7,644 nucleotides of DNA, from positions 1 to 7,644 of the forward strand of contig CALMLJ010000233.1 of the NCBI GenBank assembly GCA_937868025.1. Direction: 5' to 3'. A program made the translations under genes and the position numbers. This document shows, one piece after another, positions 1 to 7,031 of the stretch (position 1 is the first letter of the stretch; every line of letters starts with the position of its first letter). Origin of the DNA: an uncultured Acidimicrobiaceae bacterium. Its GTDB lineage: Bacteria; Actinomycetota; Acidimicrobiia; Acidimicrobiales; Microtrichaceae. The notes under the pieces are model-generated. The model was not told the origin of the DNA and searched no databases. It was given only the letters and a program-made list of their open reading frames with translations.

Positions 1-926
1 GGGCGCTCCTCGACTGGACGACCCCGGGGCTGCTCGGCAGCGTCGAGACGTTCCGGCGGCGCATCTCGATCCCGATCGAACGCGACCGGGACGAGGACGT
101 CACCGCGCGCTTCGGTCGGATGATCGCTCCGTTCCTGCTGCGTCGCCGCAAGGACGATCCGGCGATCGCGCCCGAGTTGCCGCCGAAGACCGAGACCGTG
201 CACACCGTGTTGCTCACACCCGAGCAGGCGGGCCTCTACAAGGCGACGGCCGACGCCATCCTCGAGCAGATCTCGACCTCCGCCGGCATGGCCCGCCGAG
301 GGTTGGTACTCAAGCTGCTCACCGCCCTGAAGCAGATCTGCAACCATCCCGCGCACTACCTGGCGCAGGCCGGTCCGCTGGCCGCTCGATCGGGCAAGCT
401 CGAGGCCTTCGACGAGCTGGTGGGAGCCATCACCGAGGCGGGCGACTCCACGCTGGTGTTCACCCAGTACGTGGTGATGGGAGACCTGCTCGTCGATCGC
501 CTCACCGAACTCGGTATCGAAGCGCGGTTCCTCAACGGCTCGGTCCCGCTCTCGAAGCGGTCGGTCATGGTCGACGACTTCCAGGCGGGTCGCTTCCCGG
601 TGTTCGTCATCTCCTTGAAGGCCGGCGGAACGGGCCTCAACCTCACCCGGGCGACGCACGTGGTGCACTACGACCGGTGGTGGAACCCCGCCGTGGAGAA
701 CCAGGCGTCGGACCGTGCCTGGCGCATCGGGCAGGACCGTCCGGTGCAGGTGCACCAACTCATCTCCGAGGGCACGTTGGAGGAACGCATCGCCACCGTT
801 CTCGACGCCAAGCAGGCGCTCGCGGACGCGGTGGTCGGCTCGGGCGAAGCGTGGCTCACCGAGCTCGGCAACGACGAGCTGGCGGCCCTCGTCGAACTGG
901 GCCAGGCCGGGACGGGTGACGCCTGA
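1..926 (+). CDS. SNF2/SWI2-family ATPase (HelZ-like helicase), C-terminal part; 5' end outside window
   Basis: The reading frame is open from base 3 to the TGA at 924-926, so about 307 C-terminal residues are present and the start lies upstream. The ATG at 120 is internal (FGRMIAPFLLRRRK) and is not the start. What remains is the end of the SNF2 N-terminal lobe (the MIAPFLLRRRK stretch and LKQICNHPAHYL) and the complete second RecA-like lobe. That lobe shows LVFTQY (about 453-470), the SNF2 block LKAGGTGLNLTRATHVVHYDRWWNP (given here only as a landmark, about 613-690), and motif VI QASDRAWRIGQ (702-734) with its arginine-finger region. The Walker A and DEAH motifs must be upstream and cannot be checked. 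The family consists of ATP-driven translocases on double-stranded nucleic acid, and most members remodel protein-DNA complexes rather than unwind DNA. Pairing with a downstream SWIM gene matches the mycobacterial helZ locus. The exact role is unknown. Confidence 0.93.
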   Translation, partial: ALLDWTTPGLLGSVETFRRRISIPIERDRDEDVTARFGRMIAPFLLRRRKDDPAIAPELPPKTETVHTVLLTPEQAGLYKATADAILEQISTSAGMARRGLVLKLLTALKQICNHPAHYLAQAGPLAARSGKLEAFDELVGAITEAGDSTLVFTQYVVMGDLLVDRLTELGIEARFLNGSVPLSKRSVMVDDFQAGRFPVFVISLKAGGTGLNLTRATHVVHYDRWWNPAVENQASDRAWRIGQDRPVQVHQLISEGTLEERIATVLDAKQALADAVVGSGEAWLTELGNDELAALVELGQAGTGDA

Positions 927-2170
927 TGCCGCCGCGGTTCGAGTTCTCGACGTCGTGGTGGGGGCAGGCCTGGGTGGACGCGCTCGAGAGCTCGGCGCGC
1001 CTCGACCCCAGCCGCCTGGGTCGGGGTCGCTCCTACGCCCGACAGGGTGCCGTGGGTGCCCTCATGATCGACCCGGGCCGAGTCCGCTCGCGGGTATCGG
1101 GATCCCACGGTCGGCACTACGTGACCGAGGTCGAGGTGCGCCGGATCCCCGATGCGGCGTGGGATCCGGTGGTCGACGCGTTGGCGTCGAAGTCTGCCCA
1201 CGCCGCAGCGCTCGCCGACGGCGAGCTCGACCCCGCCATCGTTGCCGACGTGCGGGCGGCCGGTATCGAGCTGCTGCCGGGTCCCGGCGATCTCCGGCCC
1301 CATTGCACCTGCCCGGACTGGGCGGAGCCCTGCAAGCACGCGGCCGCGGTCTGTTACCTCGTCGCCGCCGAGCTCGACCGCGACCCGTTCCTGCTGTTCC
1401 TCCTGCGTGGGCTGCCGCGTGAGGCGCTGGTGGCGATGATGGCGGAGCGGCGCCGCGGCGGCGCCGGCGGGGCGGGGGACGCGGTGCGCGGGGTCGTCGC
1501 GGCGACGGCCTGGGCGGGGTGGACCCTCGACGGCCGCGAGGACGCGGCGGAGGGGGACGCCGATGCGGCCCTGCCCCGCGCGCTGGCTCGGCACATCGCG
1601 ACGCCGGCGCACCCGGGGCGTCCGGCGCCGTGGGAGGCGCGGATCGCGCCGGGTGATCCCGTCGATCCTCGACGCGTCGACGAGCTGGCCGAGGACGCGA
1701 CCGACCGGGCGTGGCTGATGTTGGCCGATGCGGCTCCGTCGGGGCTCGCCGCGAGTGTGTGGGGAGATCTGGCCCGTCGCGCCGGCGCCGCCCATCCCCG
1801 CGAACTCGCGACGCTGGCCGCCAGAACCCGTCTCGCCACGTCCACCCTTAACGCGTGGGCTGCTGCGTGGGAACGAGGCGGCGATCTCGGTGTCCAGGTC
1901 GTGGCCGACGAGGACTCCTGGTCGATCGACCAGTCCCGCTTGGCGGCCGGTCGCGACCAGCTCGTCGAGATGGGGTTCCCCAAACGATCGGTCGCACTCA
2001 ACTACGACAGCCTCGGCATGCCGAAGGGGGTCAAGATCGTGGTCGGGCCCGACGGTCGCTGGTACCACCTGCAATTCCGCAGCGGTCCCCGCGGCACGCC
2101 CGACCAGGTGCACCTCGCCGCGGCACCGTCCGACGACATTGCCGACGTGATCGAGCCTCCACCCGGCTGA
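926..2170 (+). CDS. SWIM zinc-finger protein, partner of the SNF2 ATPase
   Basis: This is a 414-residue protein. Its ATG shares one base with the helicase stop (TGATG at 924-928) and the upstream ribosome binding site is weak, so translation is probably coupled. Residues 8-100 carry a block typical of actinobacterial SWIM proteins (TSWWGQAWVDALES, then LGRGRSYARQGAVG). The SWIM signature CxCxnCxH is C127-x-C129-x6-C136-x-H138, followed by AAAVCYLVA. The SWIM fold is a zinc-binding element predicted to bind DNA or protein, and it often accompanies SWI2/SNF2 ATPases. Residues 173-265 are Gly/Ala/Arg-rich, low in complexity and poorly conserved in appearance. Residues 290-345 look helical with a possible HTH-like stretch (TRLATSTLNAWAAAWERG). 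The end has a small beta-rich segment around GPDGRWYHLQF. I infer that the protein works with the upstream ATPase as a substrate- or DNA-targeting subunit. No enzymatic motif is visible. Confidence 0.9.
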   Translation: MPPRFEFSTSWWGQAWVDALESSARLDPSRLGRGRSYARQGAVGALMIDPGRVRSRVSGSHGRHYVTEVEVRRIPDAAWDPVVDALASKSAHAAALADGELDPAIVADVRAAGIELLPGPGDLRPHCTCPDWAEPCKHAAAVCYLVAAELDRDPFLLFLLRGLPREALVAMMAERRRGGAGGAGDAVRGVVAATAWAGWTLDGREDAAEGDADAALPRALARHIATPAHPGRPAPWEARIAPGDPVDPRRVDELAEDATDRAWLMLADAAPSGLAASVWGDLARRAGAAHPRELATLAARTRLATSTLNAWAAAWERGGDLGVQVVADEDSWSIDQSRLAAGRDQLVEMGFPKRSVALNYDSLGMPKGVKIVVGPDGRWYHLQFRSGPRGTPDQVHLAAAPSDDIADVIEPPPG

Positions 2171-2183
2171 CCGTCCGGGTCAG
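2161..2183. terminator. Short inverted repeat across the convergent stop codons (possible weak bidirectional terminator)
   Basis: The two convergent genes are separated by only 9 bp. CTGACC (2167-2172) and GGTCAG (2178-2183) form a 6-bp stem with a 5-base loop. This stem contains both stop codons: TGA at 2168-2170 and TCA at 2180-2182. An alternative overlapping stem pairs ACCCGG (2161-2166) with CCGGGT (2175-2180). There is no T-tract on either side, so intrinsic termination is uncertain. Confidence 0.3.
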
Positions 2184-3388
2184 TTCGCCGTCGGGATCTC
2201 GAAGTCGAACGGACTCATGAGCCAGCGGGTGAGGTCGCCGGGGTGATCGCCGTCGACGAGGAACCGGGCGAACTCGACACCGGGAAGGTCGTAGGACAGC
2301 GATGCCTTCCCGGCGGTGAACACACCCGGCGATGCGGCGAGCAGCACGGCGGTCGTCGCAACCGCCGTCGTCGCCCTGGAGCCGGCGAGGCCGGTGAGTC
2401 GTGCGCCGTCGACCTGCGCCAGTGTGCGGCGGCTGAGCACGGCCGCGCCCACGAGCAGGGGAGCGGTCGTGAGGGAGTACACGCGGGTCTCGTCGAGCGT
2501 CGCGAGCATCGGAGCGACGGCGAGGAGTGCTGCACCGCCGAGCAGCAACCAGTGGCGGCGCAATTCGTCGGGCCACGATGCACCCGACTTCGCGAACCGG
2601 ATCGCGGTGACGGCGGTGCCGATCCAGAGCGGTCCCCACAGGGCGTACAGGATGACGCCGTTCGACTGGAGGTGGTGCTCGACGAATCCCGACACACCGA
2701 GGTCCAGGAACGACGTGCGAGGGGTCGTGATCACGATGTCGTTGACGCGCAGGTACACCTCGGTCACCGCCCGTCCGGCGGCGACGCCTCCGACGAGGGT
2801 CACCAGCTCGATCGAGACCCGTCGTCGTATCGGGTCGTCGGCACCGGCCTCGACGATCACGAGCCGGACGACCGTACCGACGAGGGCCGCAATCGCGCCC
2901 TGCTCGGCGTGGGTGAGGCCGAGCAGCACGGCGAGCGTGAACGCCGCGGGGCGACGACGGGCAACCACGATGCCGAGCGCGAGCGGGAACGTGAAAGCGT
3001 CGGGCTGCCCGAGCCACTCCATGCACACCGTCAGCGCCGGAGATGCGGCCACGAGGATGCACAGGAGGCGGGCCACCTCGTAACCGAACCGGCGGTGGGC
3101 GACGACGATCACAGCGGCGAGGCCGAGGAGGAGCACCACGAGGTGGAGCCGCGCGTACTCGTGGGGCTCGGTCTGGTGCAGGAGGCGGGCGAGTGTCGGA
3201 CCGGTGAGGTTGGTCAGCAGGTAGTCGCCGTCGAAGCCGTTGCCGAAGGGGTTGCGGCCCAGGTTCTTCGAGATCGCCGTGAAGAACGCCAGGTTGAACG
3301 TCGCCCACAGGCGATTGTGCAGGAGCGCGACCGCCACGGCGACGGCGCCCCAGGCGGCGAGGCGGGCGGGTCCGCGGTCGGGGAGCAC
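2180..3388 (-). CDS. Polytopic membrane protein of unknown function
   Basis: I choose the GTG at 3388-3386 as start (402 residues), because AGGAAGG lies at 3400-3394 with a 5-base spacer. The ATG at 3496 would add 36 Arg-rich residues with no sign of protein conservation. It would also run through the palindrome at 3436-3456. Hydrophobicity suggests 9-10 membrane helices: residues about 8-25, 79-98, 103-122, 131-144, 148-180 (one or two), 192-212, 243-264, 279-298, 303-319 and 338-356. A long, probably extracytoplasmic loop (26-78) contains FDGDYLLTN. Notable polar motifs inside or beside helices are THAEQG (159-164) and DETRVYS (299-305). The long acidic first loop and many helices recall GT-C-fold glycosyltransferases, but I see no decisive signature, so this is only a possibility. 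The gene is convergent with the SWIM gene. It may be transcribed alone from its own promoter, given the 168-bp gap behind it. Confidence 0.8.
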   Translation of the reverse strand: MLPDRGPARLAAWGAVAVAVALLHNRLWATFNLAFFTAISKNLGRNPFGNGFDGDYLLTNLTGPTLARLLHQTEPHEYARLHLVVLLLGLAAVIVVAHRRFGYEVARLLCILVAASPALTVCMEWLGQPDAFTFPLALGIVVARRRPAAFTLAVLLGLTHAEQGAIAALVGTVVRLVIVEAGADDPIRRRVSIELVTLVGGVAAGRAVTEVYLRVNDIVITTPRTSFLDLGVSGFVEHHLQSNGVILYALWGPLWIGTAVTAIRFAKSGASWPDELRRHWLLLGGAALLAVAPMLATLDETRVYSLTTAPLLVGAAVLSRRTLAQVDGARLTGLAGSRATTAVATTAVLLAASPGVFTAGKASLSYDLPGVEFARFLVDGDHPGDLTRWLMSPFDFEIPTAN

Positions 3389-3393
3389 GCGTG

Positions 3394-3400
3394 CCTTCCT
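3394..3400 (-). promoter_or_regulatory. Ribosome binding site that decides the GTG start of the membrane protein
   Basis: On the minus strand AGGAAGG is followed by CACGC and then GTG (3388-3386). This is the best Shine-Dalgarno match near any candidate start of this frame. It supports the shorter 402-residue protein over the 438-residue version beginning at 3496. Confidence 0.6.
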
Positions 3401-3435
3401 ACACCATCGGTTCTCCGGGTCACGCCATCTCGACG

Positions 3436-3456
3436 TTGGTGACACTCTGTCACCAA
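3436..3456. promoter_or_regulatory. Perfect 9-bp inverted repeat, probable operator upstream of the membrane protein gene
   Basis: TTGGTGACA (3436-3444) and TGTCACCAA (3448-3456) are exact reverse complements separated by CTC. The site lies about 48 bp upstream of the preferred GTG start at 3388, in the only sizeable gap (3389-3556) of this half of the window. There is no T-run after it, and a 3-base loop inside a 21-bp dyad is typical of a dimeric repressor site (TetR, GntR or MarR type) rather than a terminator. No regulator gene is adjacent, so the cognate protein cannot be named. The rest of the gap contains no convincing -10/-35 pair that I could identify. Confidence 0.5.
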
Positions 3457-3556
3457 GGTCGTTCCTGCGGGACGACCGTCGGGGTCTCGCGGGCATCTTC
3501 CTCGGGATCGCCGGCCGGGTGCCGTTCCCGATCTGCTCGGGCTGATCTTCCGGCGC

Positions 3557-4144
3557 TCAGTCCTGTTTGGTCTTGGCGGCGGCCTTCTTGGCCTTCTTCC
3601 ACTCCCGCACCTGGGCGAGGGTGGCGGCGTCGGCGACGTCGGCCACCGAGCGCGGCTGCGAGTCGCTGAACGGTGCGGCCGCTTCCTCCCAACCGGCCGG
3701 CTGCTTGCCGAACCGCTTCGCGAGGATCGCCATGAAGATCTTGGCCTTCTCGTCGCCGTAGCCCGGTACCTCGCGCAGGCGACGGTAGAGCTCGTCGCCG
3801 GAAGGAACCCGGTTCCAGATCTTCGCCGCGTTGCCGTCGTAGTGCTCGACGAGGAAGGCGCACACGTCCCAGATGCGCTTGCCCATCGAGCCGGGGAAGC
3901 GGTGGATGGCTGGCTTGTCGCAACAAATGGTGACGAACTCGTCGCGGTCCATCGCCGCGATCGTGTGGGCGTCGAGCTTGCCGCCGAGACGCTCCTTCAG
4001 GGTGTACGGACCGAGGAACGCCCATTCCATCGGGACCTGCTGGTCGAGCAGCATGCCGAGAAGCAGCGCCAACGGATCCTCGACCAGGAGTTGGTTGGCC
4101 TCGGGGGTGTTGGTGATCGGGATCGTCGCCTTCTTCGTCGCCAT
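3557..4144 (-). CDS. HhH-GPD-type putative base-excision DNA repair protein
   Basis: This is a 195-residue protein. The frame stays open to an ATG at 4201, but that start would lie inside the long palindrome. The ATG at 4144 gives MATKKATIPIT, the usual N-terminus of this small family, so I prefer it. The N-terminal part (residues 14-60, with DPLALLLGMLLDQQVPMEWAF) matches the first helices of the HhH-GPD fold. The helix-hairpin-helix lies at about 123-137 (LREVPGYGDEKAKIF) and binds the DNA backbone in this superfamily. The usual glycosylase Asp, about 18-27 residues after the hairpin glycine (as in VDTH of Nth/MutY), is not evident. The four-cysteine iron-sulfur cluster is also absent, with only C74-C75 and C95 present. 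The C-terminus is Lys-rich (EWKKAKKAAAKTKQD). It matches the known class of small uncharacterised HhH-GPD proteins. The substrate is unknown and catalytic activity should not be assumed. A TAGGCT at 4158-4153 could be a -10 element just upstream, which would give a near-leaderless mRNA (weak evidence). Confidence 0.88.
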   Translation of the reverse strand: MATKKATIPITNTPEANQLLVEDPLALLLGMLLDQQVPMEWAFLGPYTLKERLGGKLDAHTIAAMDRDEFVTICCDKPAIHRFPGSMGKRIWDVCAFLVEHYDGNAAKIWNRVPSGDELYRRLREVPGYGDEKAKIFMAILAKRFGKQPAGWEEAAAPFSDSQPRSVADVADAATLAQVREWKKAKKAAAKTKQD

Positions 4145-4174
4145 GGCCCGGCAGCCTAGAACGATCCCAACTTC

Positions 4175-4230
4175 GGGGTTTTGTACTGCGAAACGCGTCA
4201 CGGTTGGCGCGTTTCGCAGTACAGAACCCC
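4175..4230. repeat. Long near-perfect palindrome (23-bp arms) between aceE and the HhH-GPD gene
   Basis: The left arm is 4175-4197 and the right arm 4208-4230. They are reverse complements over 23 positions with one mismatch (T4181 against G4224, a G-U pair in plus-strand RNA). Within the 10-base centre, C4199-G4206 and A4200-T4205 also pair and T4198-G4207 is a wobble. The plus-strand stem could therefore reach 26 bp around a CGGT loop. The core, GTACTGCGAAACGCG, is much more AT-rich than its surroundings. It starts 4 bases after the aceE TAA. It could be a terminator for aceE, since actinobacterial terminators often lack a U-tract and none is present here. It could also be a dispersed REP/MITE-like element. 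Confidence 0.75.
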
Positions 4231-4234
4231 TCGG

Positions 4235-6943
4235 TTAGTCAACCCACGGCGCTCTGCTCTCGCTGTCGATCTCGAAGCGCTCGATCGCCGACTGCACGAC
4301 CTTCGGCTCGATCTCGCCGGCGTCGGCGAGCTTGCTGAGCACGGCGACGACGACGTGGCCGGTGTCGGTCTCGAAGAACCGACGAAGCGCGGCGCGGTCG
4401 TCGGATCGGCCGAACCCGTCGGTGCCGAGGGCCAGCCACGGGCGCGGCGCCCACCGAGCGATCTGGTCGGGAACGGCACGGACGAAGTCGGACACCGCGA
4501 CGATCGGACCGGCCGACTGCCCGAGCAACTCCACCACCTGTGGCACCCGATCGGGTTCGGTCGGGTGCAGCCGGTTCCACCGTTCGACCTCGAGCGCCTG
4601 CTCCCGCAGCGCCTTGTAGCTCGTCGCGCTCCACAGCTCGGCGCCGACGCCGTAGTCGTCGGCGAGCACGGTGCGCGCCTCGTCCGCGGCGGTCCAGCCG
4701 GTGCCCGAGAACAGGATCGTGGCCGGGTGTGCGAGACCCTCCGGGGCAGCTTTCCAGCGGTACAGGCCGTCGACGACGCCTTGGGCCACGACCTCGGGTT
4801 CGACACCCTCGGGCATGGCCGGCATGGGGTAGTTCTCGTTGTAGAGCGTGAGGTAGTAGAAGACGTCCTCGCCGTCGCGGTACATGCGCTGGATGCCGTC
4901 GTGCACGAGGATCGCCATCTCGTAGGCGAACGCGGGGTCGTACGCCCGACAGGACGGAACCGTCGAAGCGAGCACCAGACTGTGGCCGTCCTGGTGCTGG
5001 AGGCCCTCGCCGAGGAGGGTCGTGCGCCCGGCCGTGGCGCCCAGGAGGAAGCCGCGGGCCCGGGCGTCCGCCGCCGCCCAGATGAGATCGCCCACCCGTT
5101 GGAACCCGAACATCGAATAGAAGATGAAGAACGGGATCATCGGGACGCCGCGGGTCGCGTAGCTCGTCGCCGCGGCGGTCCACGACGCCATGGACCCCGC
5201 CTCGGTGATGCCCTCCTCCAGGATCTGGCCGTCGGACGACTCGGCGTAGGTCAGGAGGAGGTGGTAGTCGACCGGCTCGTACTTCTGGCCCTGAGCGGCG
5301 TAGATCTTGAGGTCGCGGAACAACGAGTCCATGCCGAATGTGCGTGCCTCGTCGGGCACGATCGGGACGATTCGGTCGCCGACGTTGGGATCACGTGACA
5401 AGTTGCGGAGGAGGCGGGTGAACGCAGTGGTCGTGCTCGCCGCCTGGCCGCCGGAACCGGCGAGCAGCTCGGCGAACGTCGACGGGTCCGGTTGGGCGAG
5501 GGGGCGCCGGGGCGTGGTGCGCCGCGACGGGATGTGGCCACCGAGGGCCTTGCGCCGCGCCATCAGGTAGTCGTGCTCGGGGGAGCCCTCGGCGGGTCGG
5601 GCGAACGGCGGCTCACCGTCCGCGAGGTCCTCGTCGCTGATGTGGTCCCCGAGCTGGAGGCGGTCGCGCAGCGTTCGCAACTGAACCGCCGACATCTTCT
5701 TGATCTGATGGGTGGCGTTGCGGCCCATCACCTCGCTGCCGAGCGTCCACCCCTTGATGGTCTTGGCGAGGATGACGGTCGGCTTGCCCGTCGAGTTGTG
5801 GGTGGCCCAGTGGTAGGCGGCGTAGAGCTTGCGGTAGTCATGGCCGCCGCGGGGGAGCGCTGCGATCTCCTCGTCGCTCATGTGCTCGACGAGCTGGCGC
5901 AGGCGGGTGTCGGGTCCGAAGAAGTGCTCGCGGGCGTAGCTGCCGTCCTCGACCGCGTACCGCTGGAACTCGCCGTCGACGGTGGTGTTCATCTTGTGCA
6001 CCAGCGCGCCGTCGAAGTCCTGGGCGATCAGTTCGTCCCACGGCGTGCCCCACACGACCTTGACGACGTTCCACCCGGCGCCGCGGAACACCCCTTCGAG
6101 CTCCTGGATGATCTTGGCGTTGCCGCGCACCGGCCCGTCGAGGCGTTGCAGGTTGCAGTTGACGACCCAGGTGAGGTTGTCGAGGCCCTCGCGGCCTGCC
6201 AGCGCGATCGAGCCGAGCGTCTCGGGTTCGTCGCACTCGCCGTCGCCGACGAAGCACCACACTCGCGACGAATCGGTCGCGTCGATGCGGCGATTGTGCA
6301 GGTAGCGGTTGAAACGGGCCTGGTAGATCGAGTTGATCGGGCCCAACCCCATCGACACTGTCGGGAACTCCCAGAAGTCGGGCATCAGGCGGGGGTGGGG
6401 ATAGCTCGAGAGGCCGCCGCCGCCGATCTCACGGCGGAAGCGGTCGAGCTGGGATTCGCTCAGGCGACCCTCGAGGAACGCGCGGGCATAGATGCCGGGC
6501 GCCGCGTGGCCCTGGATGTAGATGTGGTCGCCGGCGTTGCCGTCGTCCTTGCCGCGGAAGAAGTGGTTGAACCCGACGTCGTACAGCGCCGCGGAGCTGG
6601 CGAACGTCGAGAGGTGGCCGCCGATGCCGTCGGCGGCGTGGTTCGCCCGAACCACCATGGCCACCGCGTTCCAGCGGATGAAGGCTCGGATACGTCGCTC
6701 GATGTCCTCGTCGCCGGGGAACCACGGCTGGTCGGCCGGCGGGATGGTGTTGAGGTACGGGGTGGTCAGGAGGCCGGAGTTGGGGATGCCCAATGCCTCG
6801 GCGCGCGCTTCGATCCGTGCCAGGAGGAAGCTGGCGCGGGGGGCGCCGAGCTTGGTGGCGACGGCTTCGAGCGAGTCGACCCATTCGGCAGTCTCGATGG
6901 GATCGACGTCGGGCAGCTGTTGCAGGAAGCCGTCGGAGCTCAT
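4235..6943 (-). CDS. aceE: Pyruvate dehydrogenase E1 component, homodimeric type
   Basis: This 902-residue protein is close to the 887 residues of E. coli AceE and is colinear with it throughout. It catalyses the thiamine-diphosphate-dependent decarboxylation of pyruvate and reductive acetylation of the E2 lipoyl domain, in the cytoplasm. The N-terminus keeps DVDPIETAEW, in the region that contacts E2 in the E. coli enzyme. By my alignment the functional residues are all kept: H110 and H146 (E. coli H106, H142), the ThDP/Mg motif G233-D-G-E with N264 in VVNCNLQRLDG (E. coli D230, N260), the active-site-loop H412 in THQIKK (H407), and the cofactor-activating E581 in GITEAGS (E571). YSMFGFQRVGDL and the C-terminal LGTDGFGRSD are also conserved. 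The ATG at 6943 has GGAGG at 6960-6956, a rather long 12-base spacing. The gene is solitary: no E2 or E3 gene adjoins it, which is common for aceE in Actinobacteria. It is divergent from the RNase H gene. Confidence 0.98.
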   Translation of the reverse strand: MSSDGFLQQLPDVDPIETAEWVDSLEAVATKLGAPRASFLLARIEARAEALGIPNSGLLTTPYLNTIPPADQPWFPGDEDIERRIRAFIRWNAVAMVVRANHAADGIGGHLSTFASSAALYDVGFNHFFRGKDDGNAGDHIYIQGHAAPGIYARAFLEGRLSESQLDRFRREIGGGGLSSYPHPRLMPDFWEFPTVSMGLGPINSIYQARFNRYLHNRRIDATDSSRVWCFVGDGECDEPETLGSIALAGREGLDNLTWVVNCNLQRLDGPVRGNAKIIQELEGVFRGAGWNVVKVVWGTPWDELIAQDFDGALVHKMNTTVDGEFQRYAVEDGSYAREHFFGPDTRLRQLVEHMSDEEIAALPRGGHDYRKLYAAYHWATHNSTGKPTVILAKTIKGWTLGSEVMGRNATHQIKKMSAVQLRTLRDRLQLGDHISDEDLADGEPPFARPAEGSPEHDYLMARRKALGGHIPSRRTTPRRPLAQPDPSTFAELLAGSGGQAASTTTAFTRLLRNLSRDPNVGDRIVPIVPDEARTFGMDSLFRDLKIYAAQGQKYEPVDYHLLLTYAESSDGQILEEGITEAGSMASWTAAATSYATRGVPMIPFFIFYSMFGFQRVGDLIWAAADARARGFLLGATAGRTTLLGEGLQHQDGHSLVLASTVPSCRAYDPAFAYEMAILVHDGIQRMYRDGEDVFYYLTLYNENYPMPAMPEGVEPEVVAQGVVDGLYRWKAAPEGLAHPATILFSGTGWTAADEARTVLADDYGVGAELWSATSYKALREQALEVERWNRLHPTEPDRVPQVVELLGQSAGPIVAVSDFVRAVPDQIARWAPRPWLALGTDGFGRSDDRAALRRFFETDTGHVVVAVLSKLADAGEIEPKVVQSAIERFEIDSESRAPWVD

Positions 6944-7031
6944 GGTCGGGGGGAACCTCCGCGATCGTTCAGTTGTGGCTCACCTTACGACTACGGTCCC
7001 CCGGGTGAGCCTCACCACGCAGCCAGGGCCC
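6944..7031. promoter_or_regulatory. Divergent promoter region of aceE and the RNase HI gene, with repeated CTCACC half-sites
   Basis: The 88-bp gap must serve both genes. GGCTCACC (6977-6984) and GGTGAGCC (7004-7011) are an exact 8-bp inverted pair. The second overlaps a compact dyad, GGTGAG-C-CTCACC (7004-7016). Possible TAnnnT -10 elements are TAAGGT on the minus strand (6987-6982, for aceE) and TACGGT on the plus strand (6992-6997, for the RNase H gene). Matching -35 boxes are poor (TTCAGT at 6968-6973 for the plus strand). If the plus -10 is real, transcription would begin near the GTG at 7005, giving a leaderless message. The half-sites flank both -10 candidates, so a shared regulator is possible but unproven. 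Confidence 0.35.

Noticed and set aside
668..2113. A 481-codon minus-strand frame opposite the helicase and SWIM genes
   Set aside because: It is the antisense shadow of two genes with clear family motifs. Its product is low-complexity and Arg/Pro-rich.
2243..3442. A 399-codon plus-strand frame, and a 425-codon minus-strand frame at 2031-3308
   Set aside because: Both overlap the membrane protein gene. Only the chosen frame gives regular hydrophobic helices. The alternatives are rich in Arg, Gly, Glu and His without any domain.
3389..3496. N-terminal extension of the membrane protein to the ATG at 3496
   Set aside because: It would encode 36 Arg-rich residues across a perfect palindrome. 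A much better ribosome binding site precedes the GTG at 3388.
3500..3535. TCGGGA/TCCCGA inverted pair downstream of the HhH-GPD gene as a terminator
   Set aside because: It is only six pairs with a loop of about 20 bases and no T-tract, which is expected by chance in DNA this rich in GC.
4145..4201. N-terminal extension of the HhH-GPD protein to the ATG at 4201
   Set aside because: The extra 19 residues come from the left arm of the long palindrome, whereas the ATG at 4144 gives the family-like N-terminus.
6522..7031. Upstream extension of the RNase HI frame back to 6522
   Set aside because: The extension is antisense to aceE. RNase HI proteins begin just before the TDGAC motif, as with the ATG at 7032.
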